A stretch of DNA of 64,000 nucleotides from Rhizaria sp. SCN 62-66 (GCA_001724265.1 MEDY01000037.1:53980-117979), one strand, 5' to 3'; counted from the first letter of the stretch, positions 48,541 to 59,800 are shown. A program made the numbers and translations. The notes: generated by a model not told the origin, from the letters alone.

Positions 48541-50807
48541 ATGTCGGCTTCGACAATGGGTTACGCCTCCAACACGGGCTCGCACACGCTGTCGAACGCG
48601 GCGCTGCAGACTGCGGACGCGCGCCGGAGCCGCATGGAGCAGGTCCGTAACGTCTACGCCGAGCGCCGCCGCGACCGCTTCTACCTGGCGCCCACGCAGC
48701 AGTCCTGCGGCGCCGTCTTCGTCAGCGACGCCGAGGCCTCGCAGATGGCGTCCTCACCCGCGCCGGCCGTGCCCTCTGGCTCCGCGGGCTTTATGCCTCC
48801 GCAGCCGATCGTGCCCCCCGGCGCTTCGCCGCTGACGCCCTTCTCCACGCTGGGCCAGTCCTCCGCCGCCGCCTCCGCCGACGCTACCACGGGCTCCTCC
48901 GCGGCGGCCCCCGACGCGACTCCGCGCGCGCCCGCGGCCGCCGCGGCGCCGACCGTGGCGTCGGGCTCCGCGCTGCCGTTCGCGGCGCCGCCCACGCCCG
49001 CGCGCCCAGTCCGCGGCGGCGGCGCGGGCCCAATCGTTAACGACGGCGGCTCGGGCGACCCCGCGCTGGACGAGGTGCACGCGCGCCTCATGTCGCTCGG
49101 CCTGCAGTCGACCTTCGACCCCGCGGACGAGCCTGGCGCCGCCGTCGCCGGCCAAGCGGGCGGCGCGGGCGCGGGCGCGGGGGCAGTGTCGCTAGGCGCG
49201 GCGGTGGGGGCGACGGCTGGCGCCGGCGTCATGGGCGGCATGGCGGGCGCCAGCGACGCCGCTGCTGCCGCGGGCGCCGGTGCCGCCGGGAGCGAGGAGG
49301 CCGCGTCGACCGTCAACGGGGGCGGGCAGCAGAACGACCCCTCGTCGGGCGCCGTCATGGGCAAACACGTGGTGCAGATCCAGAACTCAAACGCGCCCGG
49401 CGTGTCGACTATCGACCTGTCGGACCCGGTTTCGTTTGTGTACCGACCCGTGCCCAAGAACGCGACCGTGCAGTGCTATATCGTCCGCAGCAAGGGCAGC
49501 ATCACAAACATGTTCCACTCGAGGTACGCAACAAGGCGACACGCTCAAGACTATATTGCCATTCACTTATTATTAAATTTAACGCAGCTGATGTTTAACG
49601 AGAAAGAACGGCCTTGCTCTTACTTCATATTTTGTTGTTCCCCACGTGTTGTATACAATTCTGCGCAGTTACGAGTGCTTTTTGCAGGCGGACGACACGT
49701 TCATGCTCGGCTGCCGCAAGCAGACATCGTCCAAGACCCCGCAGTACCTGTTCACGACGGCGCGCAAGACATTCGACAAGCGCTCAGTGCACTACATCGG
49801 CAAGCTGCGGTCGAATTTCATGGGCACCGAGTTCATGGCCTACGACTACGGCCTCAACCCTATCAAGATGGAGCCCCATGCACTCCACCGCACGCAGGAG
49901 CAGGCCTGTACGTCTTTCTTACCACTTCAAGCGCTGTCACGATGTTTTTGTCGACGTTGCCACTTCGATTTGCGTGTATATGATATGATCTTAATGTCTG
50001 CTTTTAAATACTCAAATACTCCCTCTATATCATGTCGCTTACCCATCTCTCTGTCTATGCTTTTCTCTTCTGCGCTTTTCGCATTCCCCGCCCCACAGTG
50101 GCTGGCGAGTACAAGGACACGGTGCGGCGCACGACGCCCGAGTCTGAGACGCCGGCGCGGCGCGAGATCTGCGGCATCGCGTACGAGTCCAACGTGCTCT
50201 CAGCCAAGGGCCCGCGCAAGATGACCGTGGTGCTGCCCAAGGTCACGCAGCGGCCCGCGCGCGGCGCCCAGGCCGGCGGCTCCAACAGCCTCGTCAACGT
50301 CTGGCGGCCCGTGCGCCCCACGGAGACGCTGTTCGCGAACTACCGCGCGACGTGCACGGACTCGATGCTCGTGCTGCAGAACAAGGCGCCCAAGTGGAAC
50401 GAGCAGGTCGGCGCCTACGTGCTCAACTTCGGCGGCCGCGTCACCATGGCCAGTGTTAAAAACTTCCAGCTCATGTCGCCCGACGACCCAGACACGGTGG
50501 TGCTGCAGTTCGGACGCACAGGTACGCACTCTACGCATTCATCACTCGATTCTCTTGACTCATGTTCTTTGTCCTGTCCACATTGTTTGATGGACATTTT
50601 ATCCTACTTTGATCACAACGAACAGTGAAAGATGGCATACCATATTATTCTAATGTCTCTAATTCTTGGTGTTTCCGCTTGATTCATCGCTCGCTTCGCT
50701 TCACAGGCAAGGACCACTTCACGATGGACTTCACGTGGCCGTTGAACCCGTTCCAGGCCTTCTGTATCTGCATCTCTTCACTCGACAACAAGCTTGCCTG
50801 CGAGTGA
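48541..50807 (+). CDS. Tubby-like protein (TULP), four exons
   Basis: Phosphoinositide-binding Tubby-domain protein, 581 residues. In animals these link PI(4,5)P2 membranes to ciliary cargo trafficking. Exons are 48541-49523, 49669-49907, 50099-50521 and 50707-50807 (TGA); lengths sum to a multiple of three. The N-terminal 270 residues are Ala/Gly/Pro-rich and disordered. The Tubby barrel starts near residue 273 and includes [98 protein letters not shown] and the C-terminal [18 protein letters not shown]. Lys373 and Arg375 in GKLRSN correspond to the PI(4,5)P2-contacting pair of mouse Tubby. A Met at 48472 exists in the AT-rich leader; I chose 48541, where coding composition begins. All three donors begin GTACG. 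Confidence 0.93.
49524..49668 (+). other. Intron 1 of Tubby-like gene
   Basis: 145 bases, donor GTACGC, acceptor CTGCGCAG at 49668, phase 2. This acceptor, rather than the one at 49687, keeps the frame and restores the conserved [14 protein letters not shown] strand of the Tubby domain. Confidence 0.85.
49908..50098 (+). other. Intron 2 of Tubby-like gene
   Basis: 191 bases, donor GTACGT, acceptor CCCCACAG, phase 1. Joins HRTQEQA to the exon beginning LAGEYKDT in frame. Confidence 0.9.
50522..50706 (+). other. Intron 3 of Tubby-like gene
   Basis: 185 bases, donor GTACGC, acceptor GCTTCACAG, phase 1. Joins VVLQFGRT to GKDHFTMDF, the two halves of the conserved Tubby C-terminus. Confidence 0.92.
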
Positions 50808-51524
50808 GCGCATTTTTGCCGCAAACACTGTTACATCTATGCGCACTCACTGCTATCACGGTGACGATGCGCGCGCGCAACATAAACGCTTTCGCGTGGT
50901 GTGAGCGCACCGGGCCACCTCAGCAGCGCAAGTAAACGCGAGCGAGGAGTTGCGCGAACAATTATCTGTATCAAAGAAGGTTATGCAAACACGTTCTTTG
51001 TCAGTGCATGATTCATGATCCTTTTTATTGCTGGATATCGACATAAAATACACTCATCAAAGTTTCTGCATGTTACGTTCGTTTCAAAAGTGGCGATATT
51101 CTGACTATGATAAGACGCAACAAGTTTTAATGAGAACATCATTTTAGTTTGATGATAAATTATTGCAATCAACACAGTTTGAATCAAGGTCAGAGTTGTT
51201 ATCAACATACTATCACCTAAAAACATCGCGAGTTCCAGTCATTTTTGTGTTCGTGGTTGACAAAAGGCTGGCGGCACCTTAGAGAACTCGCGAACGCCGA
51301 GCAAGCGCAAACAGACAACGGTGGCTCAGCACATCCGTTATTCTAAATTTATCAGTAATTTATGAGATTAAACGTAATAGTTAAATATGAATGTTATTCT
51401 AAATGTCATTCATTTGACCAAATCATATCATATCAACGATTTTCCTTCCGCTCTTTCGCCTCTCTGCAGCCCCCACCTTTTACTTTGACAAACTGCCTTC
51501 AAGGAAGGATAAACGAGCAAGCAG
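50808..51524. other. AT-rich spacer downstream of Tubby-like gene
   Basis: About 720 bases containing the Tubby-like 3' UTR and the promoter of the next gene on the same strand. I see no ORF of coding character, RNA gene or repeat. Confidence 0.5.
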
Positions 51525-54500
51525 ATGTACCGCGGTCTGGCCTCGAAAGCGGGGTCGCGCACAAGCCTTCTGAGCGCGCAACGCAAGCCTGTGTTGACCG
51601 CAACCCTCCCCGAGCGGGGTTTGCGCTCGGCACCATCTGCTGCCAGCACCAGCGCCAGTATTAGCACTCCGTTGCCGCTCGGAGCCCCTTTCACAGTCCC
51701 GCGGCGCGGCTTTTTTGGAATTTTTAAGCGCAAGAAGGACCAAATGACGTCTTCCCTGCGCGACAAGGCCGCAACCGCGTCGGCCGCCCTGGGCGTTCTG
51801 GATGCCGCGCGCAAGCCCACCGCGCTGCCCGCGTCGACGTCGGCCAACAGCGGCAGCGAGTTTTTGCTGTCGCTGCCGCCGCGGCGCCGCGACGCGTTTG
51901 TGACGCAGACGCTGCGCAACATCCCACCCGTGCGGCTGGAGCAGGTACGCGACTGGTCGCTGCCGCTGCCGCTGCCGGGCGCGGAGCCGTCGGACTTGCC
52001 CCCGCACCTGGAGTACCACGTTGTCTCCTCGGGTGCGCTCGCGCTCGCCGCGGGGCCGCCCGACCTGTCGCTTGTCCCGCCCGTGCAGGCGCGCTTCCGC
52101 GAGCGCGCGGCGACTGAGGCTGCGCAGCACACCGCGCGCCGGCGCCAGCTGCAGGACCCCGCGCTGCCCGAGGCCACTGCGCGCTCGCTGCGGGCCGCCG
52201 TCGCGTCGCCGCCGCCGGGCATCTTCGCCAAGGACCAGTACGACGCGCTGAGCGTGGTGTCGCAGCGCTCCGTGGACTACTTCTCGGGCACCTTCACGAA
52301 CGCGCCGCCGCCGAACTTCGTGCCGCTGCCGGACGAGTTCCGCGGCCAGGGCCCGCCAGCCCACACGCTCTACATGCGCCATGGTGACGTCGACGTCTTC
52401 CTGCTGCCCGTGGACCCCGACTACCTGGTCATGGGCGTTAAGGACGTCGACGCGCTGCTGTCTTGGCGCCGGCCCGATGTCGTCGTTTCGCAGCTCGCGC
52501 CGCCGCCGCGCACGCGCCCGCCCGTGGACGGCGTCGCGGGCCCCGTCCCGCGGCCGCCGCTCATGCTCGGCAACGAGGCGCTGCCCGCGGCCGCCGTGAT
52601 TCCCGACATGTACGTCTCCCCGCAGGCGCTCACGCGCGCCGAGTTCGAGGCCGTGGCGGGCGCCAAGCTTAACGCGCACTGGTTCGCCGCGCTGGCCACC
52701 GAGGCCATGGGCGTGCCGGGCCGCGACGCGCTCGTGGGCCGCCGCCGCGCCCGCGAGGACCCGCTCGCCGAGCTGGCTTACGCAGAGCAGCGCAGCAAGC
52801 TGGGGCTCGAGGCGCGCCTCAAGATCATGCGCTTTGAGGCCGACGCGCGTGTCGCCGCCGTGGCTGCGGCAGCGGGCGAGGCCGCCGCGCGCGCCGCGGC
52901 GGGCAAAGAAACCTTCATGGGCCAAGCGCTGTATGAGGCCGAGTTCGGACCCTGGGTACCACCGACGCGCGAGGCCGCCGTGGCCGCGGCCGAGGCGCGC
53001 GCGCGCGAGGAGAAGGCCGAGATCGAGCAGGCACTCGAGCGCGCGCACAAGGAGGCCGAAGCCTCCAGTCGCGGCGAAGGCGAGGATGAGAATGACGCCG
53101 ATGGCGCGGTGAAGGAGAAGCACGAGGAGGACGAGGACGACGAGGAGATGCAGCTGCTGGGCCCGCCCTCGCAGTACGCCTCGCTGCTGCGCCGCAAGTA
53201 CTACCTCCCCATCGCCGCCGACCCGCTGCCCTCCCAGGGCCCCGCCTCCGCCGCTGCAGCCGAGTCATCTTTGCACTCACAGTCGCCGTCTTCGCCGACC
53301 CAGTCTGAGCCCAAGTCTATGCGCGCGCCGCGGCTGGTGCTGGCGGGCCGCGCGCGCGCCGTGACACAGAGCAACCTGTCGTTCCGCTACCTGATGGAGC
53401 CCACGGAGCGCGCGCGCCAGAACCGCGCCTCCGCGCGGCTGCTGCCGTGGGAGCAGCCGACCGGCGCCGCGTACCCGCGCTACCACGGCTCCGGCTCCTC
53501 GGGCCGCACGCCCGGCTCGGGCACCGCGCAGGCCGTCGCCGAGCGCTTTATCGCCGCGCACGCGCCGCAGAACGCCGTGTCGACGACGACGAACAACAAC
53601 CGATTCTTCTCCCCGGCGTCAGTGACGGCCGAGCTGTTCAATACCGAGGCGCCCGCGCCCGACGCGGCGGCGGCGTCGCTGGCCGCGCTGCGCGGCGCCA
53701 AGGAGGCCGGCGTCGGCGCGCAAGCGGGCACCGCGCTGCACGAGTGCGTCGAGGTCTTCGAGCCCGCGCTGCTGCTGGCCAACACGCTGCGCAGGGCCAT
53801 CGAAGAGCTCGGTCGCGAACCCCGCGCCCCGGGCGCGCGCAAGACGGTTGTGGCCGTGGTGGACCACCCGCTGGTGGACCACGTGCGCTGGGCCTTCGAC
53901 GTCGTGCCCGCGCTCTCCACCGCGGACCTATCGTACCTCAGTGAGGGCTACGCGGCGGCCTTCTTCGCGCTCACGGGCCGCGACGTCTCGGACCCGCACC
54001 TCCAGGCCTCTGGCCGCGCCATGCGCGAGGTCATCACGGGGCTGCGCACCGCGTGGACGCCGCCCGCCGCGCCCGCGGGGCCTTCGGGCGACCGCTCCGC
54101 CGACAAGGCCGCCGCGGCCGCCGCAGCCCGCAAGACTGAGCTGGCTGCCGCGCTGGACCCGTCGCTGGATCCCGTGGTGCGCGCCGCGGACGAGGCCGCC
54201 GCGGCCGCCGAGGAGGCCGCCGCTGTGGCCGCCGCGGCGCCCGCGACGCCTCCCGCCAAGGGTCTGCGCGGGTTGCTAAGCCGTCTGCTGCCGGGGCGCA
54301 ACAATACCGCCGCCGAGGAGGCCGAGGCCGCCGAGCGCAAGTCCGAGGAGAAGGCGCGCGCCACAGCCCGCGAGCGCGGGATGCTCGAGGCGACGCTGGA
54401 CCCGCGCAAATTCGGGCTGCCCGCCGTGTCGCCCGCGGCGCCGGGGACCGTGGCGCACCAGGCGCCCGCGGGCGACGACATCGAGGACGAGGTGTTCCTG

Positions 54501-56096
54501 GCCGCCGTCGTGCGCGAGCAGCAGCGCCGCCTCGCCGGCGCGCCGCGGGCCATCGCGCGCGCGACGCGGGACCGCGCGCAGTTCGTGTCGGCCGAGCCGG
54601 GCCAGTGGGGCGTGGCCTACGCCATGTCGCAGTTCTCCGCGGAGATCGCGCCGCGCGACAGCGACGCGCCCGCGCTGCGCGCGCTGCTGAAGCAGGCCAC
54701 CAAGCCGCAGACGTTTGACTTCTTCCGTACGTTCCACCTGGACCCGGCTAACGCGGCGCCCTGGCGCAAGGTCACGCGGCTCTTCGCGCAGATCTACGGC
54801 CCCTACGCCTCGCGCTACCCCACGTGCGGCAACTGCGAGATCTCCGAGGACGTCAACGGGTTCTACTTCCCGCGTTGCCGCCGGCCGTCCAAGACGCCCT
54901 ACATTGCCGCCACGTTCCGCAAGGCGTGGCGCGCGCCGCCCGGCGCGTACCCGGCGTGCGAGGTCACGGTGTCGTCCTACGGGCCCGAGCAGTCGCTGTC
55001 GCGCTTCCGCCCCGCGGGCGACCTGCCGCAGCCCAGCCAGGTCAAGACGCTGCGCCAGCGCGAGGTGACCGAGCTTAACGAGGTCGCCAGCCACATGCTG
55101 TCCTCGCTCGCGGGCGCGCCGCTTGTGTTCGCCAACCTGGCCGGCTTCACGCCCGCGCCCAGCGCGAAGCTGACGGCGCAGGTCGAGGCCGCCACGCGCG
55201 TGCGCCGCCGCATAGACGAGCGCGAGCGCGCCGCGGCGCTGGCTGCGCTCAAGGCCGAGCCCGAGCCGGAGGTGTTTGACGCCGTGACGGGCGCGCGCGT
55301 GACGCCACCTCTGAAGCCCGCGCCAGAGACGGCCGAGGGCGCTGCGCTGCGGCGCGCCGAGGCCGACGGGTCGGGCACGGTGACAACGCTGCACGCGGCG
55401 CCCGGGCTGCGCGGCGCTGCCGACGCGCTGCTGCAGGCCAAAGTCGTGGGCGACGAGGCGTCCGCGGCGGCGCAGACGGCGGAGCTGGGCGCGCGCGCGA
55501 GCGCGGCCGCGATGCCTTTCGACGACTTCGACGCCGTGGTGGCGCGCTTCCCCCCCGTACCCGGCGACGAGGCCGAGCTCGCGCGCTACGAGCGCTGGGC
55601 GCTGAAGCTGGACCCTTACGAGCTCCTCAGCGAGATCCGTCTGCGGCCCGCGCCGTCTGCGGCGCCGCACACGCTGGAGCAGGCGTTCCCATTCGCCGAA
55701 GTGATCGCGAACCGCGTGTGGTACCACCCCGTGCTGCAGTTCCGCACCGCGGCAGAGCAGGCACTGCTGACGTCGGTGCTCTCGCGCGACCTGGCTGACC
55801 GCTCCGGGTGGCCCGAGGAGGCGCAGGAGCTCGTCGCCGCCGCGCTGCTGCGCGTCATGGAGGGTGAGCGCGACGGACTTCTGGCCACGGCCGCGGCATA
55901 CGTGCGCGGCGTGCGCTGGATTATGCGCGGCCGCAAGCAGGCGCGCGCCAACGCAAAGGCGCGCGAAGCCGCCGCTGCGGCGGCCGCCGCTGCGCAGCGC
56001 GCCAAGGAAGATGCCGCGCTTCGCAAGTTTGAAGACAAGGCGAAGGAGACGGATGCGCAGCGGGAGCAAGGCGCTGACGGTGATGCCAAGAAGTAA
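51525..56096 (+). CDS. Unrecognised 1523-residue protein, possible mitochondrial targeting
   Basis: Single-exon gene ending in TAA; I do not recognise the family. The first 45 residues are rich in Arg, Ser, Ala and Leu with almost no acidic residues (MYRGLASKAGSRTSLLSAQR...), resembling a mitochondrial presequence, followed by RRGFFGIFKRKKDQM. Visible features are a charged coiled-coil-like and acidic segment near residues 490-545, Ala-rich inserts near 850-950, and a conserved-looking block at about 1070-1170 (WRKVTRLFAQIYGPYASRYP). Cys1101, 1104, 1118 and 1145 in that block could form a zinc or iron site. Another well-structured block near 1350-1440 (YERWALKLDPYELLSEIRL, AFPFAEVIANRVWYHPVLQF) precedes an Ala/Lys-rich helical tail. 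A mitochondrial organellar-complex subunit would fit, but that is a guess. The first poly(A) signal is 66 bases after the stop. Confidence 0.8.
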   Translation: MYRGLASKAGSRTSLLSAQRKPVLTATLPERGLRSAPSAASTSASISTPLPLGAPFTVPRRGFFGIFKRKKDQMTSSLRDKAATASAALGVLDAARKPTALPASTSANSGSEFLLSLPPRRRDAFVTQTLRNIPPVRLEQVRDWSLPLPLPGAEPSDLPPHLEYHVVSSGALALAAGPPDLSLVPPVQARFRERAATEAAQHTARRRQLQDPALPEATARSLRAAVASPPPGIFAKDQYDALSVVSQRSVDYFSGTFTNAPPPNFVPLPDEFRGQGPPAHTLYMRHGDVDVFLLPVDPDYLVMGVKDVDALLSWRRPDVVVSQLAPPPRTRPPVDGVAGPVPRPPLMLGNEALPAAAVIPDMYVSPQALTRAEFEAVAGAKLNAHWFAALATEAMGVPGRDALVGRRRAREDPLAELAYAEQRSKLGLEARLKIMRFEADARVAAVAAAAGEAAARAAAGKETFMGQALYEAEFGPWVPPTREAAVAAAEARAREEKAEIEQALERAHKEAEASSRGEGEDENDADGAVKEKHEEDEDDEEMQLLGPPSQYASLLRRKYYLPIAADPLPSQGPASAAAAESSLHSQSPSSPTQSEPKSMRAPRLVLAGRARAVTQSNLSFRYLMEPTERARQNRASARLLPWEQPTGAAYPRYHGSGSSGRTPGSGTAQAVAERFIAAHAPQNAVSTTTNNNRFFSPASVTAELFNTEAPAPDAAAASLAALRGAKEAGVGAQAGTALHECVEVFEPALLLANTLRRAIEELGREPRAPGARKTVVAVVDHPLVDHVRWAFDVVPALSTADLSYLSEGYAAAFFALTGRDVSDPHLQASGRAMREVITGLRTAWTPPAAPAGPSGDRSADKAAAAAAARKTELAAALDPSLDPVVRAADEAAAAAEEAAAVAAAAPATPPAKGLRGLLSRLLPGRNNTAAEEAEAAERKSEEKARATARERGMLEATLDPRKFGLPAVSPAAPGTVAHQAPAGDDIEDEVFLAAVVREQQRRLAGAPRAIARATRDRAQFVSAEPGQWGVAYAMSQFSAEIAPRDSDAPALRALLKQATKPQTFDFFRTFHLDPANAAPWRKVTRLFAQIYGPYASRYPTCGNCEISEDVNGFYFPRCRRPSKTPYIAATFRKAWRAPPGAYPACEVTVSSYGPEQSLSRFRPAGDLPQPSQVKTLRQREVTELNEVASHMLSSLAGAPLVFANLAGFTPAPSAKLTAQVEAATRVRRRIDERERAAALAALKAEPEPEVFDAVTGARVTPPLKPAPETAEGAALRRAEADGSGTVTTLHAAPGLRGAADALLQAKVVGDEASAAAQTAELGARASAAAMPFDDFDAVVARFPPVPGDEAELARYERWALKLDPYELLSEIRLRPAPSAAPHTLEQAFPFAEVIANRVWYHPVLQFRTAAEQALLTSVLSRDLADRSGWPEEAQELVAAALLRVMEGERDGLLATAAAYVRGVRWIMRGRKQARANAKAREAAAAAAAAAQRAKEDAALRKFEDKAKETDAQREQGADGDAKK

Positions 56097-56127
56097 AGTT
56101 GCACTCGCGACATTGCAGGACACAGAC

Positions 56128-56170
56128 GTCATAATCTAGTCATAGGCTTATTTATTAACACAATAAATAT
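56128..56170 (+). repeat. Direct repeat copy 1 with poly(A) signals
   Basis: Reads GTCATAAT-CTAGTCA-GCTTATTTATTAAC-ACAATAAA in outline. It matches copy 2 at 56655-56707 with a few substitutions and one insertion. AATAAA at 56162-56167 is a plausible poly(A) signal for the upstream gene. Confidence 0.6.
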
Positions 56171-56654
56171 ATTGTGGGGTAGTTTTGATGAATTTCACAA
56201 CCACATAAAATTTCTGCTTTACTCGAAATAACTTTTCAAATCAAAGTGGCTTTGACACAAGTCACCGTCGTCGCATATCTTCCATTCTTGGGAAGCGTTT
56301 TTGATGATTACAATGTTCAATGACGCTGTCGAGCGTTCGCTGCAAAAGCAGGCGACTCTGGGCGGATGAGGAGCAGTTGGTGCTGCTGGGAATAGCCGCG
56401 AAAACAGCACTCGCACAAGTATTAGCACGCGTATCAGTGTGAGTGTTCATGCTTTTCTCATGTTGTTTTTATTTCTCCGCTCCGTGGGATAAAGTCACTC
56501 TGCAAAGTATCGATGCCCTTATAGGCAACCTTGGTGATAGATGCTTTCTTCCTCACGTGTCAACGTACTTCGGTCAGATGCTTCGGTAAGAGCACCATGC
56601 GCAAAAGCTGCAAAACTTGATGTGACAGTGCCTTGCGTGCTACGATCAGTGAGA

Positions 56655-56707
56655 GTCATAATTTAGTCAAACGCTTATTTATTAACTTTTAGTACACAAT
56701 AAAATAT
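56655..56707 (+). repeat. Direct repeat copy 2 with poly(A) signals on both strands
   Basis: Second copy about 527 bases after the first, with the same GTCATAAT, TAGTCA, CTTATTTATTAAC and ACAATAAA blocks. TTTATT at 56678-56683 reads as AATAAA on the minus strand, about 210 bases past the AT-1-like stop. Confidence 0.6.
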
Positions 56708-56892
56708 CATAACATCTTATACAAGTTGAATTCTATCTTGATATGATAATAGTACGTGTTTCCCAAATGATGTACATGTACATGTAATTTCACTTAAGGC
56801 CGTTTTGAAAGTAGGCCTGACAAAGCCAAAGACCGTGATGCAATGTTGTGATTCTGATTCACACTGCTGTAACTTGGGTCCTGAAACCTCCT

Positions 56893-59800
56893 TCACACGT
56901 TGGCGGCGCGCCGGCTGCTGCGGCGCGCGCTGGTGCCGGCGCCGGCCCCGGCAGTGAGCAGCTCCGCGGAGGTGGACTCGCCGTCGTCGCCGTCGTCGTC
57001 ATCACTGCTGCCCGCGGCGACCCCCGTGTCGCGCGGCCACTTGGGCAGCGACTTGCCGACCCCAGGACTCGGCAGCGCGGCGGCAGCGGCCGACGGCAGC
57101 GGCGGGCGCCAGTCCGAGAGCGGTAGGTCGTCGAAGTTGCTCACGCGCGCCCAGAAGAGCCAGAGCATGACCAGCCCCAGCGCGGCGAAGAGCGCTGTCT
57201 CGACCAGGTACCCGTCGAGCAGCACCTCGCACGCGCCGCCCGCGGCCGCGCACGCCGCGCGCCCAGCCTCGGCGTGCGCGGCGTCGGCGCCGTGCAGCCC
57301 CGCGCCGCACTGCGCGTAAAGCCCCACGCTGCGCGCGGCGCCTGCGTGCGCGGAGATGTGCGCGCCGACCGTGGCGCCGCCCGCGGCCGCCGCGCGCAGC
57401 CAAGCGGGCATGACGGACAGCGCGCTCGCCACCACGGCGCCGTACGCGTCCGCGGCCCAACCGCCCGCAATGTCGCTCGCAGCGGCACCGGCACTCGAAG
57501 CAGCAGCGCCAGCAACACCAGCAGCAGCAGCGGCGCCAGCATCAACGGCTGTGTCGGCAGCGGTAGCAGCGGCAGCGGTGGTAGAGGCAGCAGTCGCGGC
57601 AGCGGCAGCGGCGGTGGAAAAAGCGGAAACTGCAGGGACGCTGCAGTGTGCAACCGTGAGCGGCTTGACGAGAGCAAGCGCGGCGGCGCGCGTCCAGGCC
57701 GCGGAAAGGTTGCCCGCGGTGTTGAGCATGGTCATGAACGTGCCACCGATGGACCGGTCGGCAACGCGCGCGAAAAGCCCCATGCCGCAGAGCATCTGGA
57801 TCGAGACAGTGGTTGATTGCACGACAGTGAGCAGCAGCAGCGCGGGGTAAACCCACCAGACGTCGCCCACGCTCGCGTCCGCGCCGGCCGCGGCCGTGGC
57901 GGCGGGGATGGCAACAGTGAGCGCCGCAGCGAAGAAACACAGCACGATGCGCGCGGGGATGGCCCAGAGCGTGACGCGCCACGCGCGGCGGCTGGCGGCA
58001 AGGCCGGCGGCGAGCACGGGGACCAGGATGCCCACGGGCGCGGCCGCGGCCGAGACGGCGGCGATGGTGGTCTTGCTGACACCGCCCTCGAGCAGCTTGA
58101 GCGACGCCACCGACTCGCCGGGCGCGGAGCCGGTGCGTGAGACGAGGATGAGGAACAAGACCGTCAGCCGCACCACGGGCACGCGGAACGACGCCGCCAG
58201 CGCCGAGACAGTCTCGCTCACCGTGCTGGGCATCTCGGCATCGTCTTCGTGCGCGTCTTCCTCGGCGAAGGCGTCGGCGCCCTCGTCGTCGGTGAGTCCC
58301 TCGGCGACTGTGATGGCGCGCGCGGCAGCGGCGTCGCCGGCCCTGCGCGCGGCGGTGCGGCGCGCGGCGGCGGCGTCGAGCGGGTGCACATCCCACTCCC
58401 GTTGGTAGAGCGCCACGGCCACGGTCACGCACGCGTACGCGAGCCCCGTGAAGCGGAAGAAGGTCGGCAGCGTCACCATGCCGCCCGCGCCCGCGCCGAC
58501 GCCCGCGAGCCAGGGCGCGAGCCCCAGCGCGTCGCCCAGCACGGCCGTCACGGCGCGGGCCGCGGCGGCAAAGAGCGGGCGTACCCAGCCATCGCAAGCC
58601 TCGGCTGAGGCGAGCACCATGTAGCCGACGTGCGTGGCGTGCGCGCCGAGCGTCTGTCCCACGGCGTTGACCGACGCGGCGAGCGGCGTGTTGCGGCGCC
58701 GCAGCAGCGTGAGCGCCCAGCCGTCGACCGCGATGTCCTGCGTCGCCATCAGTGTGTACAGAAACAGGAAGTAGATCGTCAGCGCGCCCACGTTGACCGC
58801 CGCGGCGCCCTCGGCGGCGGCGTCCAGGGCGGTCCCCACAGCCGCAGCGCCGTGGCCGCCCAGCCAGTGGTCGACGTCAGCGGCCCAGAAGAGCATCGCG
58901 GCGCCGCACAGCAGCTGCACGGGTACGACCCACGTCTTGCGGCGGCCCACCGCGGGCGCGTAGAGCGCGTCGACCAGCGGCGCCCACAGCAGCTTGAACG
59001 AAAACGGCAGCGACACGAGCGAGAAGATGGCCTGCGCGGCGTAGTCGCCGCCCGCGGGGCCCGCCGCGCCCGCCGCCGTGGCCGCCGCGGTGCGCTCCTG
59101 CAGGATCAGCGGAATCGTCATCGAGAGCCCCATGGGGACGCCCTGGAGAGTGTAGAGCAGCAGAAGCACCAGCACGTTGCTCCAGTCGCCGCGCAGGGAC
59201 TGGAACAACGACCGCGTCCGTTTCGGCTTATCGGCGCCCGCAGAGGCGATGACGGATCCGGACTCGTCGTCGTCGTCGTCAGTGCTACCGGCGGAGGCGG
59301 CGTGCGCGCGCGCGGCGGACCGGCGGGCGCGGGCCGCGCTCTTGTCGCCCCTGCCACTGGCGCTGGCGCCGCGGGGCAGCAGCGGCACGTCACCAGCAGG
59401 AGACGTCGCGCCCGCATCAGAGCCGGCGGTGTGTTTAGAGAAGAGCTCGCGCACGGCGGCGGTGGCGCGCGCGGCGGCGGCGCCCACCGAGGCCAGCAGA
59501 CCGCCGCTGCTTCCCGAGGCAGCAGCGGCGGCGGATGCGGACGAAGATGAAGACAGCATCGCAGTGTCGTTGTCGCTGTTCGCAAGCGTAGTTGCGTGCT
59601 TTGAGGACCGGGAGCGCGTGGTACGCGTAACGCCAGCGGTACTCGCGGCACTAACCGCGGCGGTCTGGCGCGTGCGCGAGTGCGCGGGCGACGCGAAGCC
59701 CGAGCGCGAGGACCCGTCGGCTCTCTGGAACGCGGTGCGGCGGTGCAGCGGCGGAAGTCTCGCACCAGCGGCAGCGGCGGGGAGCGGTGACTGGACGGCG

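Larger units (their letters stand above)
56097..56892. other. Convergent AT-rich spacer with duplicated terminator-like segment
   Basis: About 800 bases between the 3' ends of the 1523-residue protein gene and the AT-1-like gene. It contains two similar segments (56128-56170 and 56655-56707), each with AATAAA on the plus strand and TTTATT (AATAAA on the minus strand). No coding sequence is evident. Confidence 0.55.

Noticed and set aside
49669-49687. Tubby-like intron 1 acceptor at 49687
   Set aside because: It would put the next exon out of frame and lose the YECFLQ strand; the acceptor at 49668 restores both.
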